Shown: positions 9,954 through 18,452, counted from the first letter of the stretch. The stretch is 64,000 nucleotides of DNA from Glycomyces lechevalierae (GCF_027622945.1 NZ_JAPZVQ010000004.1:62001-126000), one strand, 5' to 3'. Numbers and translations are program-made. The notes: generated by a model not told the origin, from the letters alone.

Positions 9954-11093
9954 ATGACTCAGGACATCCGCGATTTCGTCGACGACTCCCACGAGCTCCT
10001 GGCACTGGGCGAGCCCGATCATCGCGAGCCCGCGTTCGGGGCGATCCGCAACGAGCTGTTCGCGCAGCTCGTCGAGCGCGGCTTCCGCTCCTTCGCCCTC
10101 GAATCGGACCGGGTGGCCGCGTTCGCCGTGAACGACTACGTCCAGCACGGGATCGGCTCGCTCGATGCGGTGATGGCCCAAGGCTTCTCCCACGGCTTCG
10201 GCGCGTTCCCGGCGAACCTCGCGCTCGTCGCGTGGATGCGCGAGCACAACGCCGGCCGCGCCCCGGAGGACCGGCTCGCGTTCCACGGGATCGACGCGCC
10301 GTTCGAGTTCACCGCGGAGAGCCCCCGCCGGTACCTCGAGCACGCCGCGGACTACCTCGGGCTCGCGCTCGACATCCGGGCGCTCGCGGGCGAGGACGCG
10401 CGCTGGTCGGGCATGGAGGCGGTGACCGACCCGGCGAAGTCGCCGGGCGGCACCCCGGAGGCCGCGCGGCTGCGCGTGATCGCCGACGACCTGCTCAACG
10501 AGGTGTACCTCCGTGCGCCCGAACGCCTTCCGGCGACGTCGCGGGCCGAATGGGACCGGGCCCGCGTCCATGCGACGACCGCGCTCGGCCTGCTGCGGTA
10601 CCACCGCGAGGCCGCCCGCCCGGGCGAGGAGGGCACCCGGTGGAGCCGTCTCGGCGCGGTCCGGGACGCGATCATGGCCCAGAACGTGCTCGACATCCGC
10701 GGCCTCGAAGCCGACCGCGGCCCGACCCTCCTCTACGGCCACAACCTCCACCTGCAGCGCAGCGAGTGCCGGATGTCCATGGGCGGCATGGACCTCAGGT
10801 GGCACGGCACGGGCGCGATCCTCGCGTCGCTGCTGGGGGACCGGTACGGGTGCGTCGTGGGCAGTCTCGGCCGCAGCGAGGGCATCGGCCTGCCCGCGCC
10901 CGATCCGGCGACGCATGAGGGCCGTCTGCAGGAGCGCTTCGAGTCGTGGGGGCTGGTCGCCGCCGCCGATCTTCCCGATGCGGCCGAGCGCACGGACATC
11001 GCGTCGCCGCAGGGCCCGTTCCCGCTCGACCGGGCGGTCGTGGCGGGCGCTGACGCGGTGCTGCACGTCAGCGAGGGCCGTGCGGCGAAGGCG
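9954..11093 (+). CDS. Erythromycin esterase family protein, 3' end unclear
   Basis: The protein begins with LALGEPDHREPAF and ERGFRSFALESD, then HGIDAPFEF and TLLYGHNLHLQRS. These are the conserved blocks of the Ere/succinoglycan-type esterase fold, with the metal-independent Glu/His catalytic group in the first block. Family members hydrolyse lactones or esters; macrolide resistance is only one known role and is not shown here. Similarity ends near 11085 (AVVAGADAVLHVSEG). No stop codon follows: the frame stays open antisense through the whole NDH-2 gene to a stop at 12249-12251. The end given is where the opposite gene begins. The true stop may have been lost by mutation or sequencing error. 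Confidence 0.75.
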
Positions 11094-12218
11094 TTATGCC
11101 GCAACGGGGTTGCGGCGGCCGCCGGTGCGTCCGGTCATGCGGGCGGGGATGGCCCGGGTCGACCGGAAGAACTTCAGGGGGCTGCCGCTGACCGCCTCCT
11201 TGTAGGCGATCGCGGCCTTCCCCTTGAGGTACCAGCGGCTGGGGGTGTCGTCGTGGTGCGTGAACTGGACGACGGCGTCCTTGCGGCCCAGCGACACCGG
11301 CTGGTGGATGTAGCCGAACCGGAACGGCTTGGGCGCCTTGCCGTGCAGCTCCCGGGTGATCGACTCGGCGGTGTGCGCGGCCGAGGGGATGCCGCTCTGG
11401 CAGGTGCCGTGGATGACGCCGTAGGCCTGGCGGATCGCGGCGGCGTCGCCGATCGCGTAGATCTCGGGGTGCGAGACCGAGCGGAGGGTCGCGTCGACGA
11501 GGACCCGGCCGGTGTCGTCGGTGGCGATCCCGGCTTCGGCGGCGAGCGGCGCGACCCGCACCCCGGTCGTCCACAGTGTCGTGTCGGTCGGCAGCTGCTC
11601 GCCGTCGTCGAGGACGACCGCGCCGGGCAGGACCTCGGTGACGCGGACGCCGGTGCGGACCTCGATGCCGAGCCGGTCGAGGGTCCGCATCAGGTACGCC
11701 CTCGCCTTGGGGCCCATCATGGTCCCGGGCTCGCCGCGGCTGAGCAGCCGCACCCGCATGTTCGGATAGGCCTCGGCGATCTCGGTCGCGGCCTCGATGC
11801 CGGTGAGCCCGGCCCCGCACACGGTGAGCACGCCGTCCGGGTGCTCCCGCAGGCGCTCGGCGAGGCGCGTGTCGTCGATGGTGAAGGCGCCCTTCATCTT
11901 CTGGGTCGCGCTGCCGATCGCGTAGACGAGCAGGTCGTACGGGAGCTCCCGCCCGTCGTCGAGGAGGACGCGGCGCGCGGCGGCGTCGATGGCGGCGGCC
12001 CGGCCCTTGACGAAGCGGATGCCGGCCGGTTCAACGATCATGGGGATCCGGTGGTCGCCGAGTTCCTGCCCGGCCGCGACCTGGTGCTGGCGCAGCCGCT
12101 CGTTGAACCGGTCGGTCGGGTTGAGGAGGGTGACGCGGGCGCTGCGGTTGCGGTGGGCGATGCCGTGGGCGGCCATCATGCCGGTGTAGCCGGCGCCGAT
12201 AACGAGGATGTCATTCAT
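11094..12218 (-). CDS. NDH-2-like FAD/NAD(P) oxidoreductase
   Basis: A 374-residue flavoprotein with two nucleotide-binding folds: GAGYTG at residues 8-13 for FAD, and CGAGLTGIEAATEIAE near residue 140 for NAD(P)H. IYAIGDAA near residue 270 is the second FAD contact. The C-terminal part carries the extension of type II NADH dehydrogenases and related quinone reductases. It would pass electrons from NAD(P)H to a quinone or similar acceptor at the membrane face. It follows the ECF41 sigma gene by 49 bases on the same strand, which fits the known ECF41 habit of sitting next to an oxidoreductase, epimerase or carboxymuconolactone decarboxylase gene. Confidence 0.88.
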   Translation of the reverse strand: MNDILVIGAGYTGMMAAHGIAHRNRSARVTLLNPTDRFNERLRQHQVAAGQELGDHRIPMIVEPAGIRFVKGRAAAIDAAARRVLLDDGRELPYDLLVYAIGSATQKMKGAFTIDDTRLAERLREHPDGVLTVCGAGLTGIEAATEIAEAYPNMRVRLLSRGEPGTMMGPKARAYLMRTLDRLGIEVRTGVRVTEVLPGAVVLDDGEQLPTDTTLWTTGVRVAPLAAEAGIATDDTGRVLVDATLRSVSHPEIYAIGDAAAIRQAYGVIHGTCQSGIPSAAHTAESITRELHGKAPKPFRFGYIHQPVSLGRKDAVVQFTHHDDTPSRWYLKGKAAIAYKEAVSGSPLKFFRSTRAIPARMTGRTGGRRNPVAA

Positions 12219-12257
12219 GCCCCAAGGACGAGACGCCCCCGAGAAACGTGAGTTGTA

Positions 12258-12271
12258 GTGACGAGCGTCAC
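12258..12271. promoter_or_regulatory. CRP-like inverted repeat upstream of the NDH-2-like gene
   Basis: GTGACG-AG-CGTCAC is a perfect inverted repeat that fits the GTGA-N6-TCAC pattern of actinobacterial CRP-type sites. It overlaps the sigma gene stop codon and lies 40-53 bases before the oxidoreductase start. The same 12 bases GACGAGCGTCAC recur at 58660-58671. Confidence 0.4.
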
Positions 12272-13110
12272 AATGCGCCGAGTTTCTCGGGGTTGCTGAC
12301 CAGGTGAATCTCCTCGACCACCCCGTCCACCAGGTACAGCATGACGACCACGGCGGCCTCCCCGGCCGACCGGACCACGACCGCCGGGCCGCCGTTGACC
12401 TCCGCGAACTCGACGCTCGGATCCTCGGGCAACCGCCTCGTGAACGAGATGAGCGCGTTCGCCACCAGCTCCAGGCCCTCGAGCGTCCGGCGCGGCGCCG
12501 GCGCCAGCCCGCCGCCGTCGCACACCAGCGTCACGTCAGGAGCGAGGATCGCCATCAGCCCCGCCAGGTCCCCGCCCGCCGAAGCCTCCAGAAAGGACTC
12601 CGCGGCGCGCCGCCGTGTCGCAGGATCGGTGTCGTACCGCCGCCGCCGCGCCTCCACGTGCTCCCGGGCGCGCATCGCCGTCTGCCGAACCGAAGCCTCG
12701 CTCCGGTCCAGGATCTCCGCGATGTCCTTGTGCGAGTAGCCGAACGCCTCGCGCAGCACGAACACCGCCCGCTCCAGCGGCGACAGCGTCTCCAGCACCA
12801 GCAGCATCGCCGACGACACCGTGTCCGCCAGCGCCACATCGTCCGCCACGTCCCCGCCCGTCGGCACCGGCTCCGGCAGCCACGGCCCCACATAGGACTC
12901 CCGCCGTACCTGCGCGCTCCGCAACCGGTCGATCGCCAGCCGCGTCGTCACCTTCACCAGGTACGCCGTCGGATCCTCCACCGCGCCGGCGTCGACCCCG
13001 TGCCATCGCAGCCACGCCTCCTGGACGATGTCCTCAGCGTCCGTGACCGTGCCCAGCACCCGGTACGCCACGGCCTGCAGCAGCCCGCGCCGGTCCTCGA
13101 AGATCTCCAC
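12268..13110 (-). CDS. ECF41-type RNA polymerase sigma factor (SigJ-like)
   Basis: A 280-residue protein. Sigma region 2 covers about residues 3-70 (VTDAEDIVQEAWLRWHG) and region 4 about residues 108-155 (LSPLERAVFVLREAFGYSHKDIAEIL). A SnoaL-like C-terminal domain follows, with DGGG at 198-201 and NPEKL at 273-277. Those two motifs define the ECF41 group, in which the C-terminal extension takes the place of an anti-sigma factor and tunes activity. The GTG start at 13108-13110 has TACGCT (13118-13123) ending seven bases upstream and no ribosome site. It is divergent from the DUF2071 gene and probably directs transcription of the adjacent oxidoreductase and itself. Confidence 0.9.
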   Translation of the reverse strand: MEIFEDRRGLLQAVAYRVLGTVTDAEDIVQEAWLRWHGVDAGAVEDPTAYLVKVTTRLAIDRLRSAQVRRESYVGPWLPEPVPTGGDVADDVALADTVSSAMLLVLETLSPLERAVFVLREAFGYSHKDIAEILDRSEASVRQTAMRAREHVEARRRRYDTDPATRRRAAESFLEASAGGDLAGLMAILAPDVTLVCDGGGLAPAPRRTLEGLELVANALISFTRRLPEDPSVEFAEVNGGPAVVVRSAGEAAVVVMLYLVDGVVEEIHLVSNPEKLGAL

Positions 13111-13171
13111 GCCCCGCAGCGTATTCGCCGACGACCCGCGCCCGCCGCGCCCACCCTGCGATGCTGGAGCC

Positions 13172-13960
13172 ATGCCGCGAACGCCCGAACCCGTCACGCC
13201 CGAGCCGACCGTGCCCATCGGCCGCCCGCTGCTCACCCAGTCCTGGCTCGACCTGGCCTTCCTCCACTGGAAGGTCGACCCCGCGGCCGTCACCCGCCTC
13301 CTCCCGGCCGGGACCGTGCCCGACACCTTCGACGGCGCCACCTACGTCGGCCTCGTCCCGTTCCGCATGCACCGCGTCGGCTGGCTCGGCCTCCCAGGCA
13401 TCCCTTACCTCGGCACCTTCGCCGAGACCAACGTCCGCCTCTACTCGGTGGACGAACAGGGCCGCCGCGGCGTCGTCTTCCGCTCCCTCGACGCCGCCCG
13501 CCTCGTGCCCGTCCTCGCCGCCCGCGTCGGCTTCCGCCTCCCGTACACGTGGTCGCGCATGCGCATCGACTCCACAGCGGACACCCGCACCTACACGAGC
13601 GCCCGCCGCTGGCCCGGACCCCGCTCCGCCCGCTCCCGCATCAGCATCCGCATCGGCCGACCCCTCACGGCCCCAACGCCGCTCGAGCACTTCCTCACCG
13701 CCCGCTGGGGACTCCACCACACCGTCGCCGGACGCCTCAGATACCTCCGCAACGCCCACCCGCGCTGGCGCCTGTACCGGGCCCGGCTCCTCGAATGCGA
13801 CGAGACCCTGCTCGCCGCAGCGGGTCTGCACGTCACGGGAGAGCCGTTCAGCGTCCTCTACTCCCCGGGCGTCCCGGTCCGCTTCGGCCGCCCCGGCCGC
13901 GCCTTCGCCGAGCACTCGGCCGGCGAACCCAGATGGACGATCCCGCCCTCGGACACCTGA
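13172..13960 (+). CDS. DUF2071 (YqjF-like) protein
   Basis: A 262-residue protein beginning after PRTPEPVTPEPTVPIGRPLL with QSWLDLAFLHWKVDPAAVTRLLP. Further on are GLVPFRMHRVGWLGLPGIPYLGTF and, near the end, SVLYSPGVPVRFGRP. These are the conserved blocks of the acetoacetate-decarboxylase-like DUF2071 family; the function is unknown. A GATGCT box ends six bases before the ATG at 13172, again a leaderless arrangement, back to back with that of the ECF41 gene. The last ~20 residues after FGRPGRAFAE do not look like the family and may come from the hydrolase relic that follows in the same frame. Confidence 0.85.
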   Translation: MPRTPEPVTPEPTVPIGRPLLTQSWLDLAFLHWKVDPAAVTRLLPAGTVPDTFDGATYVGLVPFRMHRVGWLGLPGIPYLGTFAETNVRLYSVDEQGRRGVVFRSLDAARLVPVLAARVGFRLPYTWSRMRIDSTADTRTYTSARRWPGPRSARSRISIRIGRPLTAPTPLEHFLTARWGLHHTVAGRLRYLRNAHPRWRLYRARLLECDETLLAAAGLHVTGEPFSVLYSPGVPVRFGRPGRAFAEHSAGEPRWTIPPSDT

Positions 13961-14155
13961 GCCCGCGTCCCCACGCTCGACGTGCCCGTCCACGCGATCA
14001 ACGGCGACCTCGACTCGCCCGACCACCTCGCGATGGCCGAACGCCTCGTCGGCACCGGCACGACCACCCTCGTCGAAGTCACCGCCCACCACCCGAACAT
14101 GGAACGCCCCCGACGCTGCAACGAAGCCCTGCACGAGATCCTGAGCATCGTCTGA
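13961..14155 (+). pseudogene. 3' relic of an alpha/beta hydrolase gene
   Basis: Directly after the TGA of the DUF2071 gene, in the same frame, 64 codons read ARVPTLDVPVHAINGDLD, SPDHLAMAERL, VTAHHPNMERP and CNEALHEIL before a stop. This is the C-terminal end of an alpha/beta hydrolase: the strand leading to the catalytic Asp (GDLDSPD) and the His motif (HHPNMERP). The N-terminal two thirds, including the nucleophile elbow, are missing and there is no start codon with a ribosome site. A deletion that joined a DUF2071 gene to the tail of a hydrolase gene explains it best. Confidence 0.7.
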
Positions 14156-14161
14156 CCGCGT

Positions 14162-15946
14162 TCAGCCGGGCGGCCAGGGGAATCCCAGCGCCTCCGCGTT
14201 CGCCCGCGAACCGCCGCATACCCTCCCGAGCGTCTTCGGATCGGTCTCCCTGAACTCCGCCACGATCCGCTCCACCACTGCGGCGACCGCACCGTCGACG
14301 ACGACCGGCGAGTCCGGCAGCTCGACCCAGTGCTCGAACTGGAGCCACGGCGGGTCCGCCGCGAACGGTTCGCCATCGCCGTACAGGAAATGCATCCTCA
14401 GGAGCGAACGCTCGCTGTTCCGCGAACCGGCCCAAGTGAGACGGCACCCCCACCGCGCCATGACATCGGGCTCGGCCCGCAACCGCTGCCCGAGGAGCCT
14501 GCCCGCGCGCCGCGCGGGCCATTCCCAGGTGAGATCGGCGGCGGCGCGGGCGACCTCGGCGTCGTATGCGGCGGCGTCGAAGCCGAACGTCTCCCGGTGC
14601 TCGTGCGCGCGCCGGGTCACCCAGACCTCCCACTCGACGCGCCCCGCGTCCCTTCGGATTTCGGCCCGCATCGCGCCGCAGCACGCTTCGGCGCAATCAG
14701 CTTGGGCGAGTTCGACCTCCCGAGGCACCGGCGTGGCCTGCAGCCCGTCGCCCCTGTGGAGGATCCGTTCAGGCGGAGCCGCTCCACCGGGTTCGAACGT
14801 GCGGGGGATGAGCGGCATGCCGTCGATGAGCAGATGCGTCCCCACGTCCCCGCCGGTCCCCGGCTGCGGGGCGGCGATCCGGACCGCCAGTCCCGCAGGG
14901 AGAGCGCCGGACGGGTCCCGCTGCGCGTCCAGGACCTGCCGGCGCAGCCAGAGCTCCCGGCTGTCGTGCGGGCGCCGCGCGACCACGTTCTCGACCGACT
15001 GGAGCGCCCGCGGCGAGGACAGCCACGCGCCGAGCCTGGCAATAGCCCGCTCGCGCTGGCCGGGGGAGAAGCCGAGGTAGGCGCATGTGCCGTACCGCAG
15101 CTCGTCGCGGAGCCAGGCCATGGAGAACGGCGTCTCCGCACCGTCCTCCATGAGCATCGGGTTCTCGGCGGCCGCCGCCGCGGCTTCGGCGAGTCGTTCA
15201 TTTCCCTTGAGCCACTGCGGTACGCCTTGCCGTTCGACGGTCATCCGCAGCAGCGTGATCGCATCGGCCACCGAGAGGCCCGCCACGAGCGCGTCGATCT
15301 CGGCCCGCGGCGCCTCGGCGATGGCGGCGGTGCACTCGGAGCCGTTCGTGTCCCGCTCGCGCTTGGCGAGCGCGAACCGTTGCGACACAGGGTGCCGGAT
15401 GCGGCGGAGCGCCTTCCTCGCATTGGCCGCGTAACCGCGCTCGAGCCGCGCCAGGTCGCGGAGCAGCTCCTCATCGGACGCATCCGCCGCGACCGTCATG
15501 AGCTGGAGTCCCGCCATCGTCTCGGTGCCGGTGATCCCGGTGCGGAGCAGATGCAGCGCGACGGCGCGGACCTGCTTGAGGGGCACGTCCAGGTCGAGCG
15601 ATTCGGGGTCGAACCGCAGATGCTGATGGTCATGAAATCCGCGGAGCCGCTCACTGAGCCGCGCCAGTTCGGCGTCGGTTCCGGTTGCGGCGGAGCGCAC
15701 CAGGTCGGCCAGTACCGCAAGTGCGGCTTGGCGCTCGCGAGTGAAGGCCTCGAATTCGGCCTGGGTCTTGGTCCCGCGCTGGGGGAGCAGTACGCGACTG
15801 CCCGGCCGTTCAATGGATTCGCGCAGGGCCCTGACTTCCGCTCCGGGAAGCCCGCCTTGGGGGAAGCGGCCGCAGAGGTCGCGGATGCGCTGGTGAACAG
15901 GGACGAGGTCGGGTTCGAGCGCACTGCGCTCGCCGGACCGCGTCAT
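14162..15946 (-). CDS. Large hypothetical protein
   Basis: A 594-residue protein that I do not recognise. It has no signal peptide or membrane segment. Residues 60-230 are charged and helical (many LxxL and ER/EL stretches). The middle has LWLRRQVLDAQRDPSGALPAG, and a cluster of cysteines (ADCAEACCGAMRAE) lies near residue 430. The C-terminal third is rich in Trp and Phe (DLTWEWPARRAG, PPWLQFEHWVELPDSP). Codon use matches its neighbours, so it is likely real. The ATG at 15944-15946 has only AAGG three bases upstream; another start is possible. Its end lies seven bases from the hydrolase relic on the other strand. Confidence 0.6.
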   Translation of the reverse strand: MTRSGERSALEPDLVPVHQRIRDLCGRFPQGGLPGAEVRALRESIERPGSRVLLPQRGTKTQAEFEAFTRERQAALAVLADLVRSAATGTDAELARLSERLRGFHDHQHLRFDPESLDLDVPLKQVRAVALHLLRTGITGTETMAGLQLMTVAADASDEELLRDLARLERGYAANARKALRRIRHPVSQRFALAKRERDTNGSECTAAIAEAPRAEIDALVAGLSVADAITLLRMTVERQGVPQWLKGNERLAEAAAAAAENPMLMEDGAETPFSMAWLRDELRYGTCAYLGFSPGQRERAIARLGAWLSSPRALQSVENVVARRPHDSRELWLRRQVLDAQRDPSGALPAGLAVRIAAPQPGTGGDVGTHLLIDGMPLIPRTFEPGGAAPPERILHRGDGLQATPVPREVELAQADCAEACCGAMRAEIRRDAGRVEWEVWVTRRAHEHRETFGFDAAAYDAEVARAAADLTWEWPARRAGRLLGQRLRAEPDVMARWGCRLTWAGSRNSERSLLRMHFLYGDGEPFAADPPWLQFEHWVELPDSPVVVDGAVAAVVERIVAEFRETDPKTLGRVCGGSRANAEALGFPWPPG

Positions 15947-16033
15947 GAACCTTGGGTGCTCGTTTCGCTGAACATCATGCGCGCCAATCTACTCCACGGC
16001 CGCCAACGGCGGGAACCATACGCCCGCTTTCCC

Positions 16034-16228
16034 CTACTTCCCGTGTTCGGCCTCCGGCCAGATCAGCGCCTGGGCGACGATGACGCGCTCCCCGTTGAAG
16101 GTCACCGCAGGACCCTCGTGCAGCCGGTAGCCGAGCGCGATCACGTCGCTCACGCGCCGGCAGAACGTCTCATCGTCAGGGCCGGTCAAGACCCGGTATC
16201 GCGGCAGTCCGTCAGGTGGTGTGCTCAT
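16034..16228 (-). CDS. Small DUF1737 protein
   Basis: A 64-residue protein, MSTPPDGLPRYRVLTGPDD then RVSDVIALGYRLHEGPAVTF and NGERVIVAQALIW. The pattern YRVLTG...F..RV...L..GY.LHG.PA.TFNG..VIVAQA is the DUF1737 domain, a small cytoplasmic domain of unknown function. Its ATG overlaps the stop of the hydrolase relic (ATGA, 16225-16228), so it may have been translated by coupling to that gene when it was intact. Confidence 0.75.
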   Translation of the reverse strand: MSTPPDGLPRYRVLTGPDDETFCRRVSDVIALGYRLHEGPAVTFNGERVIVAQALIWPEAEHGK

Positions 16229-16520
16229 AAGGGCATCGTATTGAAGCACCCGGCGAGCGCGCGAGCGACTTGATCGGGGGCGTTCTCCATGGGGAGGTGC
16301 CCTGCCCGCGGGACGCGGACAAGGGCGGTGCCCGGGATCTCCGCGGCGAACCGCTCGGCGTAAGCGACCTTCTGGAAGCCGTCGTCCTCGCCCCAGACCA
16401 GGAGCTTCGGCGTTGCGGATTCCCGCAGTGCCGGAAGGAGTTCCATGGTGTAGCGGCTGTCGCCCGCGCCCGCGAGGTGCATCCAGGAGCGGCGCACACC
16501 GATCCGCAGTTCGTCATCCC
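16225..16520 (-). pseudogene. 3' relic of a second alpha/beta hydrolase gene
   Basis: About 90 codons read GDSRYTMELLPALRE, LLVWGEDDGFQKVAYAERF and LVRVPRAGHLPMENAPDQVA: the C-terminal Asp strand (WGEDDGFQ) and catalytic His (GHLPMENAP) of an alpha/beta hydrolase of the haloalkane-dehalogenase-like group. The cap and the serine nucleophile region are missing; the frame upstream runs into the kinase gene without similarity. A GTG at 16497 could start a 90-residue remnant, but it could not be an active hydrolase. The sequence is unlike the relic at 13961, so two separate genes decayed here. Confidence 0.7.
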
Positions 16521-16561
16521 CTACGGCGGCACCATCCGGGTCGACGGCCGGACGCGCACGC

Positions 16562-17107
16562 TCACCGCGCGGTACTGAACACGCACTCCTCCACCAGCGC
16601 CAGGTTCGCGTCGATCGAGTTGACGGCGTCGACGACGAGCCGGTCCCGAGTGAACGGCGGCCAGGCGTCCCGCATTCGTTCGACGTGCGCCCAGTCGATC
16701 TCGTGCCAGCCGGGGATGCCGCGCACGCGGCCCTCGACCCGGGTGCGGTGGAGATCCGTGTCGCTGCACACGCATTCGATGACACGCAGCGGCGCACCGT
16801 ACTCGGCGGCGACCCCGGCCCAGCGCTCAGCCGTCGCGTCGTCGAGCACGCAGTCGGTGATCGCCGACTGTCCCAGCATGAGCTGCCGCACGATCAGCGT
16901 CTCCATCAGGCCGTAGTCGAGCGCCAGAAACGTCTCGTAGTCCAGGTCGTTCAGCACGCCATGCGGTGCCAGCGAACCCATCAGCCAGTCTGAGGCGAAC
17001 ACCGGCACACCGCTCGCCCGACCCAGGCGCTCGGCGAGCGTCGACTTGCCCGTCCCCGGCAAACCGGTGAACGCGATGACCTGAGGACCTGATGCGCTGC
17101 CGTCCAA
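16562..17107 (-). CDS. P-loop AAA family small-molecule kinase-like protein
   Basis: A 181-residue cytoplasmic protein with Walker A GLPGTGKST at residues 15-23 and the layout of adenylate-kinase/shikimate-kinase-like ATPases (AAA_33): a short strand, FASDWLM near the lid, ITDCVLDDA as the Walker B-like strand, and a basic HRTRVEGRVRG lid. It probably phosphorylates a small molecule; the acceptor is not evident. The start is TTG (17105-17107), chosen because GGGAGG lies six bases upstream and no ATG gives the N-terminal strand. Confidence 0.75.
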   Translation of the reverse strand: MDGSASGPQVIAFTGLPGTGKSTLAERLGRASGVPVFASDWLMGSLAPHGVLNDLDYETFLALDYGLMETLIVRQLMLGQSAITDCVLDDATAERWAGVAAEYGAPLRVIECVCSDTDLHRTRVEGRVRGIPGWHEIDWAHVERMRDAWPPFTRDRLVVDAVNSIDANLALVEECVFSTAR

Positions 17108-17233
17108 CTGAAGCCTCCCGCCTCGCCGCCCCGACGGCGGCCGCCGCCCACTCTAGGTTCGCTCAGCCACCGCCGCTTGCAGGCGCGACGCAGAATGGGC
17201 GGCTCAAACCGATACCGCTCGAACGGGGAACCG

Positions 17234-18442
17234 ATGCGCCTCCTGCTCTCGACCTACGGTTCGCGCGGCGACGTCGAACCGATGGCCGCGCTGGCGATAC
17301 GGCTGCACGCGCTCGGCGCGCAGGCGGTGGTGTGCGCGCCGCCCGATCCTGAATTCGCGCGGCTCCTCGCCGATGCGGACGTGCCGATGGTCGCCTCCGG
17401 GGATGCGGTGCGCCCCTTGGTCACCGGGACCGCGCCGCCACGGGCGGGGGACTTCGCGGCGCGGACCTCCGCGGTCATGACTGATCACTTCGACCAGATC
17501 GTCACGGCCGCAGCGGGATGCGACGCGATCGTGGCGACCGGCATGTTCCCCGTCGCCGCCGCAGCCCGCACTGCCGCCGACGTGCTCGGGATCCGCTACC
17601 ACCATGTCAGCCTGCAACCGACGCTCCTGCCGTCCCTCCACCACCCGCCCCCCGAACGGCCCGGACATCCTCTCCCGCACGGCGTCACCGACAACCGGGC
17701 GCTGTGGGCGCACGACGCCGCGAGCATGCAGGCCCTCTACGGCGGCCCGGTCGACCGGCTCCGGGCCGCGAACGGCCTGCAGCCCTTGGCGAACCTCACC
17801 AACCACGTCCTCACCGCGCGCCCCTGGCTCGCGACCGACCCGGTGCTCAGCCCGCGCCGCACGCCCGATTTCGAAGTCGAGCAGACCGGTGCCTGGATCC
17901 GGCCCGACACGCGCCCGCTCCCGCCCGACCTCGAGGATTTCCTTGCAGGCGGGCCACCGCCGGTCTATATCGGATTCGGCAGTATCCCTCTGCGGCCCAG
18001 GGAGGACGCTGCCCGCGTCCTCATCGGGGCCGCTCGCCGACTCGGCCGCCGGGTCGTCCTCGCGAGCGGCTGGGCCGGGCTCGCTCCGATCGATGACCGC
18101 GACGACCGCATCGTCGTCGGCGAAGCCAATCTGCAAGCCCTGTTCCGTCGGGCCGCCGCCGTCGTCCATCACGGCGGTGCCGGGACCACGATCACCGCCG
18201 CGCTGGCCGGAGTGCCGCAAGTGCTCGTCCCGCAGATCGTCGACCAGCCCTACTGGGCCCGTCGCGTCGCCGATCTGGGCATCGGCACCGCGCACCTCGG
18301 GCCGAGTCTCACCACTCGATCGCTCTCGGCCGCAATCGAAACCACGCTCTCCTCCGAGGTTCGGGAGCGGGCGTCCGCGGTCGCCGCGACGATCCGCACC
18401 GACGGTGCGGACACCGCGGCTTCGCTCCTGCTCGCCGGCTGA
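17234..18442 (+). CDS. GT1 family glycosyltransferase, natural-product type
   Basis: A 402-residue GT-B enzyme. It starts MRLLLSTYGSRGDVEPMAAL, the glycopeptide/macrolide transferase N-terminus (GSRGDVEP), and has the nucleotide-sugar motif VVHHGGAGTT with H312, H313 and a downstream QIVDQPYWA. Such enzymes move a sugar from a TDP- or UDP-sugar to the hydroxyl of an aglycone; close relatives are GtfE-type and macrolide-inactivating transferases. No polyketide, peptide or deoxysugar genes lie nearby, so it is an orphan and may detoxify or decorate an external compound. GGGGAA precedes the ATG. Confidence 0.88.
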   Translation: MRLLLSTYGSRGDVEPMAALAIRLHALGAQAVVCAPPDPEFARLLADADVPMVASGDAVRPLVTGTAPPRAGDFAARTSAVMTDHFDQIVTAAAGCDAIVATGMFPVAAAARTAADVLGIRYHHVSLQPTLLPSLHHPPPERPGHPLPHGVTDNRALWAHDAASMQALYGGPVDRLRAANGLQPLANLTNHVLTARPWLATDPVLSPRRTPDFEVEQTGAWIRPDTRPLPPDLEDFLAGGPPPVYIGFGSIPLRPREDAARVLIGAARRLGRRVVLASGWAGLAPIDDRDDRIVVGEANLQALFRRAAAVVHHGGAGTTITAALAGVPQVLVPQIVDQPYWARRVADLGIGTAHLGPSLTTRSLSAAIETTLSSEVRERASAVAATIRTDGADTAASLLLAG

Positions 18443-18452
18443 ACTCCGCTCC

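Noticed and set aside
9954..11093. Calling the Ere-like gene a macrolide resistance determinant.
   Set aside because: Most members of the family have other or unknown substrates, and this copy has a damaged 3' end.
13958..13960. In-frame TGA between DUF2071 and hydrolase tail as a recoded (selenocysteine or read-through) codon.
   Set aside because: No selenocysteine-type element or conserved fusion is known for these families, and most of the hydrolase is missing.
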